DNA of 37,997 bases from Chromatiaceae bacterium (GTDB taxonomy: Bacteria > Pseudomonadota > Gammaproteobacteria > Chromatiales > Chromatiaceae), in contig JACDZG010000069.1 in the NCBI GenBank assembly GCA_013426805.1, positions 1 to 37,997 on the forward strand. The letters are read 5' to 3'. The translations under genes and the position numbers were made by a program. Below are positions 1 through 6,796 of this stretch, one piece after another. The stretch's first letter is position 1. Each line of letters begins with the position of its first letter. The notes beneath the pieces are model-generated. The model ran no database searches. It had not been told where the DNA came from and saw nothing but the letters and a program-made list of their open reading frames with translations.

Positions 1-53
1 GTAGGGTCCGCTGTGCGGACCGTCCGCGGCCGGCCGGAACGATGATCAAGGCC
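1..53. repeat. Short hairpin plus partial copy of a dispersed repeat
   Basis: Positions 5-21 form a perfect hairpin (7-bp stem GGTCCGC/GCGGACC, 3-nt loop). Positions 32-53 are identical, over 22 bp, to 3987-4008, the tail of a hairpin repeat found again at 1461-1560 and 3955-4008. The left side of this copy is outside the window or lost. It is intergenic repeat material with no coding signal. Confidence 0.6.
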
Positions 54-535
54 TCTTGGTGTTAGACTGCATGCAGCCTACCACCCAAACATCCTACCCA
101 GACCGTATGGCGCGGATCGCCACACGGCCCGATGCCGAAGTGCCGGGGCCGCATCAGGCGGCTGGAAGGTCAGGCATGATCGCAATGTCAAGCACCAAGA
201 CTCACCTGCCCTTTCCAAAGTCCAACAGGGCGCCGCCATCGATAGACAGACAGACAGACAGAAGTATAGTTAGAGCCGATCTGCAAATCGTGATAAGGCT
301 CACGTTTTGCCGACGAAGGCTCAGTCTTGAGTATCGCCCCAGCCGGTAGCGGACTGTCCGCACAGCAGACCCGACGAATCGCGGTCTTAGGCGATTTCCC
401 GCAATCGCCTCACCAGACCGTGCAATCCATAGAGTGTGGAGGAGTGAATGGTCGCCGCTGCTGTCTCGGAATCGGCTTATTGTTCCAAGATCTCCGGCGC
501 CTGGGGCAGCGCCGGTGCAAATGGCCCTTTGCCTT
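54..535. other. Non-coding, repeat-rich stretch
   Basis: No open frame here has a ribosome site and protein-like composition. Besides the microsatellite, 356-371 is the inverted complement (15 of 16) of 5-20, and 387-399 (TTAGGCGATTTCC) matches 37962-37974 exactly. I read it as decayed repeat or mobile-element debris next to the broken efflux gene. Confidence 0.5.
244..262 (+). repeat. (AGAC)n microsatellite, about 4.75 units
   Basis: Four complete AGAC units and a partial fifth run without interruption. They lie in an apparently non-coding stretch (54-535) in which I see no credible gene, so slippage here would have no obvious protein consequence. Confidence 0.7.
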
Positions 536-1130
536 TAACCGGTGCTCGCCGAGCTTCCGGCGGGCGATCAGCGCATTGGAGACATCGGCGAAGGCGGTTT
601 GGATGACTTGTTGGTAGTTCTCCTCCGCCGCCCGTTGTTGGGCTTGGGCCTGAGCCACCTGCCCGCTGACCGATCCGGCGGCGAAGAAAGGGCCGATCAC
701 TGAGCCTGCGTAGTTCCAGGTGTTGGCCGGGCCGCTGAACAGATCGAACAGCTCCGAACTGGACCAGCCGAGGGCCACGGTGAGCGAGATGCTCTGAAAA
801 TACAGAGATTTGTCCACCCCGATCTGGGCATTGGCGGCGATCAGGTGTTGCTCGGCCTGGAGGATGTCCGGGCGCCGCCAGGAGTTGGGACGGGACTCCG
901 GACGGCACCGCGGGCCGGCCCATGGTCGCGACCGTCAGACCGCGTTGGATGGGTTCGGGGTTGCGTCCGAGCAGGATCGAGATGCCATTCTCGAGTTGCC
1001 GGATCTGCTGTTCGATGACCGGGAAGCGGTAGGCGTCCGGGGTATCGACCAGCGGGCGGGTATAGTCGGGGCCGACCATGCAGCCGGCGATCAGGGTTGC
1101 AATCAGACAGGCGATCAGGGGACGGCGCAT
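536..1130 (-). pseudogene. Broken RND efflux outer-membrane lipoprotein (NodT/TolC-like)
   Basis: The minus-strand start at 1130 encodes a lipoprotein-type signal with lipobox (LIAGC) followed by MVGPDYTRP, the hallmark N-terminus of NodT-family outer-membrane factors of tripartite efflux pumps. After about 37 residues the frame jumps straight to VIEQQIRQLENGISILLGRNP, which in intact members lies some 200 residues further on, so a large internal part is gone. Near 875-900 the expected LLERRPDI region loses its frame (consistent with a 2-nt deletion). The downstream frame resumes as DKSLYFQSISLTVALG and continues to ARRKLGEHRL, then ends without the usual C-terminal helix. Deletion, frameshift and truncation together make it a clear pseudogene. 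It directly follows the tail of a probable pump permease gene, so it is the last gene of a decayed efflux operon. Confidence 0.85.
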
Positions 1131-1131
1131 G

Positions 1132-1281
1132 TCAGACCTCCTCGCGCCGCGCCTGAGGGGTCTGGGTGGCGGGTGCCCCGCTGCTCTCTATCCGCCGATC
1201 CGCGTCCGGCGCCGCCGGGGCGCCGCCCTTGGCGCTGCCGAACAGCCGGCCGCTGGCGGTCGACAGCAGCCAGTAGAACAT
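1132..1281 (-). pseudogene. C-terminal remnant of a probable RND pump permease gene
   Basis: A 49-codon minus-strand frame beginning MFYWLLSTAS ends one base before the NodT-like start codon at 1130. Its composition (a short hydrophobic stretch, then a polar Ala/Pro-rich tail ending RREEV) suits the cytoplasmic C-terminus of an inner-membrane pump protein, and RND permease genes usually precede nodT-type genes. The rest of the gene is replaced upstream by unrelated repeat sequence starting at 1284. The identification rests mainly on position; the sequence is too short for family assignment. Confidence 0.4.
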
Positions 1282-1283
1282 CG

Positions 1284-1313
1284 CAATGGATGGGGTCACA
1301 ATGGATGGGGTCA
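1284..1313 (+). repeat. Two tandem 15-bp units at the breakpoint
   Basis: CAATGGATGGGGTCA occurs twice head to tail (1284-1298 and 1299-1313), exactly where the permease remnant stops making sense. The following GGTCAGGTCTTGAC motif resembles sequence I associate with REP-associated tyrosine transposase or short palindromic elements, but no transposase frame is present. I treat it as a breakpoint scar. From 1314 to 1460 I see nothing else. Confidence 0.5.
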
Positions 1314-1460
1314 GGTCTTGACTTATGCCCTATGGTAATTAGGGGAAAAAGAGCCAATTTCCTTGTGGAATTGTGCGAGCAGATCATGGAAGTGCTATAC
1401 AAGTACAACCTTCCACTAGCCTTAATCATAGGTCCGGCCAGTACCTTGGCCTCGCGCACC

Positions 1461-1560
1461 GGAGGTCGAGGCTTTAGCCGGACCAGGGGCGCGCAGACGC
1501 GATGTCCACCGGCTAAAGCCTCGACCTCCAGTTTGCTTGCGGCGGGAACGACGATCAAGG
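1461..1560 (+). repeat. Dispersed hairpin repeat, best-preserved copy
   Basis: Positions 1461-1481 and 1509-1529 are perfect 21-bp inverted complements separated by 27 nt (arm core CGAGGCTTTAGCCGG). The sequence continues into a tail (1530-1560) ending in a GATCAAGG motif. The same right arm recurs exactly at 3955-3975, and a degenerate pair lies at 30005-30060. The tail matches 3976-4005 imperfectly. The size and stem-loop form fit a REP/MITE-type non-autonomous repeat. No gene overlaps it. Confidence 0.8.
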
Positions 1561-1576
1561 TCGCGTTGGCTTACCA

Positions 1577-1593
1577 GCGGGTTTGAAACCCGC
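1577..1593. repeat. 17-bp perfect palindrome followed by CCCTACA
   Basis: GCGGGTTT-G-AAACCCGC is a perfect inverted repeat followed by CCCTACA. A related palindrome bounded by GTAGGGG/CCCCTAC occurs at 27485-27510. Both are short intergenic palindromes of the kind scattered through many proteobacterial genomes. No T-run follows, so it is not a convincing terminator. Confidence 0.5.
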
Positions 1594-1705
1594 CCCTACA
1601 TACGGTCATCTCGTTGAGCGCTTATAGCTGGTGGCTGGTCACTGTGAAGACCCGCGCGACGGGTAACCGGCATCCCTACGGCTGAGGCGTTATACCGGAG
1701 CAACC

Positions 1706-2053
1706 ATGGACTTGAGTGAGCAAGAGGTGCGGTTCCTGGCAAACCGAACAAGATTGGCGAACGCTTGGTGCTATGTCGGCGTCGTTCTTCTGTTCAGTGT
1801 GGCGAGTCTCGCAGGCGCGCTGTTCTGGTTCGTGCCTTTGCTGGCCAATCCATTCACGGTATTGACTCGCCTGCAAGACGATTCCATTCCTCAATCGACG
1901 ATGGCTCTCTCGACAGCCCTGTTGCCGATCGTGGTTCTGACCTGTCTGTTCCTTACGATGGCCATCGTGCTGTTTATTTTCGCGGCTTTCGCCAATGAGC
2001 GGACGTATTTATCGATTGTTCAGAAAGTGGCGGGGGACGTTCGACGCCGATAG
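1706..2053 (+). CDS. Small two-TM inner-membrane protein, unknown function
   Basis: The 115-residue product has a charged N-terminus (MDLSEQEVRFLANRTRLANAW), a first hydrophobic segment at about residues 23-47 and a second at about 68-94, then a basic tail ending VRRR. This predicts two membrane helices with both ends probably cytoplasmic. A GGAG ribosome site at 1697-1700 lies 5 nt before the ATG and supports this start. I recognise no family. It stands alone in a region of remnants, with no operon partner within 160 bp on either side. The hydrophobic pattern and the good ribosome site make it more likely real than not. Confidence 0.65.
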   Translation: MDLSEQEVRFLANRTRLANAWCYVGVVLLFSVASLAGALFWFVPLLANPFTVLTRLQDDSIPQSTMALSTALLPIVVLTCLFLTMAIVLFIFAAFANERTYLSIVQKVAGDVRRR

Positions 2054-2235
2054 GGCGTGGGTGTCCCGATCGCGAGCGGGCCGGCGGCCCGCGGTCCCAG
2101 GATGGCGGCCGGAGATTTGATCCTGGTCCATTGATGCCTTACCGTATCATCGGCTAGCATCTCTCTTGGCGCCGTCTGTTTTGGTCTATTTCCACTTTCT
2201 TGGGTTGAATCGGTCAGATGAGTTTAGGAGGCAAC

Positions 2236-2820
2236 ATGACACGCGGCTTGTTTATCGTGCTGGCGTTCGCGGGCATCGTGCCCGCGCTTGCCGGGGACAT
2301 GGCGACCGATGGGATTGACGCGTTCCGCAGCGGTCGGTACGCGGATGCCTACGCGCTGTTGTATCCGGTCGCAAGGTCGGGCAATGTCGAGGCGAAGTAC
2401 CTGGTTGGCCGGATATTGGATCAGGGGCTGGCTGGTGAAACAGCCCCGGGCAAGGCACTGCAAATGCTCATCGACGCGGCAAGGTTGGGCCACAAGGATG
2501 CCAAAGTCCTGGTCGAACAGACAAAGCACTGTGTCGCGGAACAGACGTGCGAAGGCGGCGAGGCGGTCGAGATCTGGACCTGTGACCGCCGACAGATTCG
2601 GATGGCGCCGCTATCGGACGTCGGTTGCGATCGGATGGCGGGGAATCAGCAACCGGTCCAGGAGCTGATCGATCGGAGAAAGCGCATCGATCACGCCGTT
2701 TACCGTCACTTTGGCGATCCGCTTCCCGGAGGTCAGGCTGCCGGGCAATTCGGATCAGCGGAGGAGTGCGCCGCCTGGGCGGCGGCAGCCGGACCTAATG
2801 AGCAAAGGCGCTGTCATTAG
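2236..2820 (+). CDS. Secreted Sel1-like repeat protein
   Basis: The product starts MTRGLFIVLAFAGIVPALAG, a clear signal peptide with a likely cleavage after ALA. One to two Sel1-like helical repeats follow at roughly residues 28-95 (YADAYALLYPVARSGNVEAKYLVGRI and GKALQMLIDAARLGHKDAKVLVEQ). The remainder is polar, with cysteines at KHCVAEQTC, WTCDRR and DVGCDR that could form disulfides in the periplasm. I chose the ATG at 2236 because TAGGAGG lies just upstream at 2225-2231; an upstream ATG at 2218 would place that ribosome site inside the gene. Sel1 repeats mediate protein-protein contacts, but the partner is unknown. The gene converges on, and overlaps by 3 nt, the toxin remnant on the other strand. 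Confidence 0.75.
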   Translation: MTRGLFIVLAFAGIVPALAGDMATDGIDAFRSGRYADAYALLYPVARSGNVEAKYLVGRILDQGLAGETAPGKALQMLIDAARLGHKDAKVLVEQTKHCVAEQTCEGGEAVEIWTCDRRQIRMAPLSDVGCDRMAGNQQPVQELIDRRKRIDHAVYRHFGDPLPGGQAAGQFGSAEECAAWAAAAGPNEQRRCH

Positions 2821-2957
2821 GCCGTTCGGCCGCTCTGAAGTGAGTCCCCGGTTGGGACGGATTTGTCAGCGAAGTCGACATCGAGCGCTTCGGCGAGGTG
2901 CTGCACGAGCAGGGCCAGAGCCGATCTTGGCATGTTGGCATCAAGCAGGAATCTCAT
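2817..2957 (-). pseudogene. Truncated DUF5615 PIN-like toxin
   Basis: The 46-residue frame starts MRFLLDANMPRSALALLVQH, the characteristic N-terminus of DUF5615 PIN-like ribonuclease toxins, including the first catalytic-type aspartate in LLDAN. Intact members run to roughly 110-120 residues and carry more acidic residues. Here the family likeness fades after about residue 30 (DVDFAD) and a stop follows. The ATG overlaps the stop of the DUF433 antitoxin gene (ATGA, 2957-2954), the arrangement expected of a coupled antitoxin-toxin pair. The toxin is predicted inactive. Confidence 0.7.
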
Positions 2958-3187
2958 GCCGCACCGCGCAGCAGGTGGAAGGATTCTTCGTTAACCAACG
3001 CGCTCGCAAAGGCGAGCGCCGCGCGAACATCCTCCTGGGTCAGGTCGTACTCGCGCTGGACCTCCTCAAAACCCATGCCCCCAGCGAGGCTCCCAACGAC
3101 GATGGACACCGGCACCCGTGTACCCCGGACGACGGGTTTACCGTGGCAGATGGCCGGATCGATCCGTATTCGGTCGTTCGTTGTCAT
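2954..3187 (-). CDS. DUF433 family antitoxin
   Basis: The 77-residue protein begins MTTNDRIRIDPAICHGKPVVRGTRVPVSIVVGSLAGG and continues EEVQREYDLTQEDVRAALAFA. It matches the compact DUF433 fold (a winged-helix-like DNA-binding domain) in full, including the CHGKPVVRGTRV signature. DUF433 proteins typically pair with DUF5615 PIN-like toxins, and the next gene starts with exactly that toxin's N-terminus, overlapping by 4 nt. A GGAGG ribosome site about 8 nt upstream fixes the start at 3187. The gene is transcribed away from the HTH antitoxin locus, sharing a 113-bp intergenic region with it. The antitoxin looks intact although its toxin is broken. Confidence 0.9.
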   Translation of the reverse strand: MTTNDRIRIDPAICHGKPVVRGTRVPVSIVVGSLAGGMGFEEVQREYDLTQEDVRAALAFASALVNEESFHLLRGAA

Positions 3188-3266
3188 GACTTTGACCTCC
3201 GACAGCGACGATGGTGGGTTCAGTTGAGGTTAGCCGCAACCGGCGGCTTGCGCCAGAGGGTTAGGC

Positions 3267-3293
3267 TTGACCACTACGGCAACGCCGTATGCT
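3267..3293 (+). promoter_or_regulatory. Putative autoregulated TA promoter with 15-bp palindromic operator
   Basis: A TTGACC element (3267-3272) and a TATGCT element (3288-3293) lie 15 nt apart. Between them, overlapping the -10, is the perfect palindrome TACGGC-AAC-GCCGTA (3275-3289). The toxin-remnant ATG at 3301 is only 7 nt after the -10, so the transcript would be almost leaderless. HTH antitoxins normally repress their own promoter through such operators. The short spacer makes the promoter call moderate; the palindrome itself is certain. Confidence 0.5.
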
Positions 3294-3300
3294 TTGTTAC

Positions 3301-3393
3301 ATGAGAACAGTCGCTGAAACTGAAATTTTCGTCAAGTATGCGGCAGACATATGGAAAGACGACGAAAGAACTGAGATTGAAGATGCCTTCTGA
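3301..3393 (+). pseudogene. Truncated RelE/HigB-type toxin
   Basis: The frame encodes MRTVAETEIFVKYAADIWKD followed by DERTE, the standard opening of HigB/RelE-superfamily toxins that pair with NadS/HigA-type antitoxins. It then runs out of family similarity and stops after 30 residues, whereas intact toxins have about 100-120. The simplest explanation is an internal deletion of roughly 80 codons bringing the antitoxin start (3383) into overlap with the shifted end of the toxin frame. The catalytic C-terminal part is absent, so no mRNA interferase activity is expected. Confidence 0.7.
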
Positions 3394-3667
3394 AGCCGAG
3401 AAATTTCAAAATGACTTGCTTGAATCCGTGAGGCAGATGAAAGCTGGGAAAGCTGCTCGCGCTACACAAATTCAAGTGTCTCAAGCTGCGGAAGCACGAT
3501 CACGCGTTGGGCTTTCTCAATCAGCATTCGCGCGACTGCTAGGCGTCTCACCTCGCACCCTGAAGGACTGGGAGCAAGGTCGACGCGAACCCACAGGCGC
3601 TGCGAAGATGCTTCTCCGCGTTGCCGTTAGTAATCCAGAAGTACTGCTTAAGCTCCAAGAGTTATAG
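3383..3667 (+). CDS. XRE-family antitoxin (NadS/HigA-like)
   Basis: The protein of 94 residues starts MPSEAEKFQNDLLESVRQMK and carries a complete helix-turn-helix: ARSRVGLSQSAFARLLGVS followed by RTLKDWEQGRREPTGAAKMLL. The WEQGRR-PxGxAK sequence is diagnostic of the NadS/HigA antitoxin group. An in-frame ATG at 3338 would add 15 residues that are really the toxin region read in another frame, so I prefer 3383. It should neutralise the toxin encoded just upstream and bind the palindromic operator at 3275-3289. The toxin gene is truncated, leaving this an orphan antitoxin that may now act only as a regulator. Confidence 0.85.
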   Translation: MPSEAEKFQNDLLESVRQMKAGKAARATQIQVSQAAEARSRVGLSQSAFARLLGVSPRTLKDWEQGRREPTGAAKMLLRVAVSNPEVLLKLQEL

Positions 3668-3739
3668 CGTACTACGAGCTTCTTGCACACGGGGGATGAT
3701 CCCGGCACGCCGCCGGGTGCGGTGCCGCCCTTGTGCACG

Positions 3740-3868
3740 GCCGCCTATCTGGACGCGTTGCTTACACGGTGGTTGGAGCGTGAGCCTGACAACCCCTTCG
3801 TGGTGGTGTTCGCCCCGCTGATCATCGCGCGTGACGATGCCTTGCGGGCTTGCGCTCTTGGTGCTTGG
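3740..3868 (+). pseudogene. Possible remnant of a PD-(D/E)XK/Rpn-like protein
   Basis: A short stretch reads LDALLTRWLEREPDNPF, VVVFAPLIIARDDALRA and then loses sense within a repeat copy. The wording resembles an internal segment of Rpn/DUF2887-type PD-(D/E)XK nuclease-like proteins common in purple sulfur bacteria (a conserved NPF-AVFAPL block), but this is from memory and could be wrong. There is no proper start or ribosome site, and no family continuation downstream. I treat it as a fragment. Confidence 0.3.
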
Positions 3869-3909
3869 CGCGTTCCGGGGACAGTTTGGTTAATTCCCCG
3901 AACGGTAGA

Positions 3910-4008
3910 GACGCCGGCGTTAGCCGGACGAGCGCCGCCCAGACGCGAGGTCGACCGGCTAAAGCCTCGACCTCCAGTTTTCCTGCGGCCGGAACGATGA
4001 TCAAGGCC
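3910..4008 (+). repeat. Dispersed hairpin repeat, second copy
   Basis: Positions 3955-3975 are identical to the right arm at 1509-1529, and the tail at 3976-4008 includes the 22-bp block shared with 32-53. The left arm (about 3910-3930, containing CGTTAGCCGG) is degenerate, so the hairpin here is imperfect. It ends about 75 bp before the alpha/beta hydrolase start and could form part of its leader. Confidence 0.7.
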
Positions 4009-4083
4009 GATCGCGAAACGCCCAAGCTTTGGAGGATAATCGCCTTCCCGCGGACCAACCGCTGCTGCGAGACCAGAGCCCTC

Positions 4084-5034
4084 ATGACCACCCACCAACC
4101 GAACTCCAGCCTGGACACGCTGCACCACCAGCGCGCGCCGGCCGCCGCGCAGCCGCTCGCCGACGCCCTTGATGCCCCGCACAAGACATTTACGACCCGC
4201 ACCGGCCGGCGGCTCGCCTACTATGCCGACGGCCCGGCCGCCGGGACGCCGCTGGTGCTGATCCACAGCATCAACGCGGCACCGAGCAGTTACGAGCTCA
4301 AGCCGCTGTTCGACCACTACCGCGCACACCGGCCGGTCTACAGTCTGGATCTGCCCGGCTTCGGCCAGTCCGAACGTCCGGCCGGCCCTTATACACCGCA
4401 GATCTTCGCCGACGCGATCAGCGATTTTTTGACCCGGGTGGTCGCACAACCAGCCGCGGTCGTCGCGCTGTCGCTCAGCGCCGAGTTCGCCGCCCGCGCG
4501 GCGGCGGACCTGGCGGATCGGATTGTCTCACTGGTGCTGATCTCGCCGACCGGCTTCAGCCGCCGCCCGCTGCCGTCGGCTGCCGTGGCCCGCGGCGTCC
4601 ATCGGGTCCTGACCACGCCGGGGCTGAGCCAGTGGCTGTACGGACTGGTCGCGTCGCGGCCCAGCATCCGCTATTTCCTCAACAAGTCGTTCACGACCAA
4701 GGCTCCGGACGGGCTGATCGACTACGCCTACGCGACCTCTCATCAGCCCGGCGCCCGTCACGCCCCCCTGTATTTTCTCTCGACGCAGTTGTTCACGCCC
4801 CAGGCCGCCGATCGGCTTTACGCCGGGCTCAGGGACCTGCCGGTGCTGGTGATCGCCGATCGCGATCCTTATGTCGATTTCGCGGCGCTGCCGGACTTTG
4901 TCGCTGCCCATCCGAACTGGCGGCATGAGACCCTGGCACCGCATCGCGGACTGCCGCACTGGGAACACCCGGCGGCGACCCGCGCGGTCCTGGATCGGTT
5001 CTGGAATCGACGGGTCTTTCCAATTCCAGCCTAA
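4084..5034 (+). CDS. Alpha/beta-hydrolase fold protein
   Basis: The 316-residue protein has the alpha/beta-hydrolase order: LVLIHSINAAPSSYELKPLF (oxyanion-hole region), YSLDLPGFGQSERP, nucleophile elbow AVVALSLSAEFAARAA, a helical cap region, VLVIADRDPYVDF (acid) and HRGLPHWEHP (histidine). The elbow has Ala-x-Ser-x-Ser rather than Gly-x-Ser-x-Gly, which is tolerated in the fold but unusual. The substrate cannot be told; esterase or haloperoxidase-like proteins are possible. The frame stays open upstream into the repeat copy, so I start at the ATG at 4084, after the repeat. It lies 17 nt before purK on the same strand and may be cotranscribed with it, though no functional link is evident. Confidence 0.85.
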   Translation: MTTHQPNSSLDTLHHQRAPAAAQPLADALDAPHKTFTTRTGRRLAYYADGPAAGTPLVLIHSINAAPSSYELKPLFDHYRAHRPVYSLDLPGFGQSERPAGPYTPQIFADAISDFLTRVVAQPAAVVALSLSAEFAARAAADLADRIVSLVLISPTGFSRRPLPSAAVARGVHRVLTTPGLSQWLYGLVASRPSIRYFLNKSFTTKAPDGLIDYAYATSHQPGARHAPLYFLSTQLFTPQAADRLYAGLRDLPVLVIADRDPYVDFAALPDFVAAHPNWRHETLAPHRGLPHWEHPAATRAVLDRFWNRRVFPIPA

Positions 5035-5051
5035 ACGGACATGATGAGCGG

Positions 5052-6206
5052 ATGGACAGATACCCCTACCCAATCGCCCGTATCGGCATCATCGGCGGCG
5101 GTCAGCTCGGCCGCATGATGGTCAAGGCCGCCAAACGCCTGGGGTGCACCTGCGTGGTGCTGGACCCAACCCGCAGCTCGCCCGCCGGTCAGGTGGCCGG
5201 ACACCAGATCGTCGGCGACTACCACGATCCCGCGCGGCTGCGTGAACTCTGCGAGTCGTGCGACGTGACCACCTTCGACATCGAGGACATCGACAGCGAC
5301 ACCCTGATCGAGCTGGAGCGGGAGGGCAATCTGATCTTCCCGGCCCCTGGCGTGCTGGCCGTGATCCAGGACAAACTGAGGCAGAAACAGGCACTGCGCG
5401 ACGCCGGCATCCCCACCTCGCCCTTCGTTCCCATGCCGGAGCCCAACCCGGAGGCCTTCGCCGCCTTCGGTTATCCGCTGGTGCAGAAGGCCTGCCGCGG
5501 CGGCTATGACGGCCGCGGCGTGGTGATCATGAGCACGGCGGCCGACTACCCCGAGCGGCTGCCCGTACCGTCACTCCTGGAACGTTTCATCCCCGCCGCC
5601 AAAGAGCTGGCGGTACTGGTGGCACGCGGCCGCGATGGGGACTGCCGCTGCTATCCGGCCGTCGAGATGTGTTTCAGACCCAAGCAAAACGTGCTGGATC
5701 TGCTGCTTGCACCGGCCGACCTGGACGCGGCGACCGCCGCCGCCGCCGCCGCCCTGGCGCGGCGCACCGTGGAGGCATTGGGCGGAGTCGGCGTCTTCGG
5801 GATCGAGCTGTTCCTGACCACCACGGGTGAACTGCTGGTGAACGAGGTCGCACCGCGCACGCACAACTCCGGACACCATACCATCGAGGCCAACATGACC
5901 GATCAGTTCGAGCAACACCTGCGCGCGGTGGTCGGCTTCCCGCTCGGGGCCACCGATCAGCTCTCACCCGCGGCCATGATCAACCTGCTCGGCGCCCCCG
6001 GACACCGCGGACGGCCGGTCATCAAGGGGATGGCCGCGGCCCTGGCGATCCCCGGGGTTTGCGTGCACATCTACGGCAAGGCCGCCACCTCACCCTACCG
6101 CAAAATGGGCCATGTGACCGTGCTCGATCAGGATCTGACGAACGCGCGGCGCAAGGCGGAACAGGTTCGCGCACTGATCGAGATCACCGGAGAAGACCAT
6201 CCATGA
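5052..6206 (+). CDS. purK: N5-carboxyaminoimidazole ribonucleotide synthase (PurK)
   Basis: PurK is the cytoplasmic ATP-grasp enzyme that makes N5-CAIR from AIR, ATP and bicarbonate in purine synthesis. The 384-residue sequence has [13 protein letters not shown] near residue 10, TTFDIEDID, the ATP-grasp core [20 protein letters not shown], a glycine-rich loop [33 protein letters not shown] (metal/ATP site) and the C-terminal [15 protein letters not shown] typical of PurK. Length and motif order are complete. Its stop overlaps the purE start (ATGA at 6203-6206), so the two enzymes, which act consecutively, are translationally coupled. The gene order is purK-purE, the reverse of Escherichia coli. 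Confidence 0.96.
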   Translation: MDRYPYPIARIGIIGGGQLGRMMVKAAKRLGCTCVVLDPTRSSPAGQVAGHQIVGDYHDPARLRELCESCDVTTFDIEDIDSDTLIELEREGNLIFPAPGVLAVIQDKLRQKQALRDAGIPTSPFVPMPEPNPEAFAAFGYPLVQKACRGGYDGRGVVIMSTAADYPERLPVPSLLERFIPAAKELAVLVARGRDGDCRCYPAVEMCFRPKQNVLDLLLAPADLDAATAAAAAALARRTVEALGGVGVFGIELFLTTTGELLVNEVAPRTHNSGHHTIEANMTDQFEQHLRAVVGFPLGATDQLSPAAMINLLGAPGHRGRPVIKGMAAALAIPGVCVHIYGKAATSPYRKMGHVTVLDQDLTNARRKAEQVRALIEITGEDHP

Positions 6207-6709
6207 GCGCCGTACAGGTCAAACCCCTGGTGGGGATCATCATGGGCAGCGACTCGGATCTGCCGGTGATGCAAGAGGCCGCGGACATCCTCCGCGACCT
6301 CGGTGTCCCCTTCGAGATGACCATCGTCTCCGCCCACCGCACGCCCCGGCGACTCTATGACTATGCCCTAAGCGCGGTGGAGCGGGGGCTGGCGGTGATC
6401 ATCGCCGGTGCCGGCGGTGCGGCCCACCTGCCGGGCATGGCCGCGGCCATCACTGCGCTGCCGGTGATCGGCGTGCCGGTGAAGACCGCAGCCCTTTCCG
6501 GCCAGGATTCGCTGCTGTCCATCGTCCAGATGCCCGCCGGGGTGCCGGTCGCAACCGTCGCCATCAACGGCGCCAAGAACGCCGGCATTCTCGCCGCCCA
6601 GATCCTGGGAACCGCCGACCCCGCGTTGCGCGAACGGGTCGCCGCTTTCAAGCGCGATCTGGAAGCCGTGGTGCTGGCGAAGGCGGCACGGATGGAGGCA
6701 TCAGCTTAA
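6203..6709 (+). CDS. purE: N5-CAIR mutase (PurE)
   Basis: PurE converts N5-CAIR to CAIR, the step after PurK. The 168-residue protein shows the class I PurE signatures [27 protein letters not shown] (with the catalytic-region histidine), [15 protein letters not shown] and [23 protein letters not shown]. The start is fixed by the ATGA overlap with purK. The family forms octamers in the cytoplasm. The gene ends 87 bp before the convergent opgH stop, and I see no obvious intrinsic terminator in between. Confidence 0.97.
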   Translation: MSAVQVKPLVGIIMGSDSDLPVMQEAADILRDLGVPFEMTIVSAHRTPRRLYDYALSAVERGLAVIIAGAGGAAHLPGMAAAITALPVIGVPVKTAALSGQDSLLSIVQMPAGVPVATVAINGAKNAGILAAQILGTADPALRERVAAFKRDLEAVVLAKAARMEASA

Positions 6710-6796
6710 ACCCCGTCCAGCGCGAAATGCATAATTTTCATGGTATGTTCGGCCTTGGGGATTTCACCAACTGTGGTGGAGACGCGGTTTAAGATT

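Noticed and set aside
56-349. 97-codon plus-strand open frame near the left end
   Set aside because: It includes the microsatellite and the repeat tail, has no ribosome site and no domain-like pattern.
3850-4083. N-terminal extension of the alpha/beta hydrolase frame
   Set aside because: The extra 78 codons run through the dispersed hairpin repeat and do not resemble the family; translation is taken to start at 4084.
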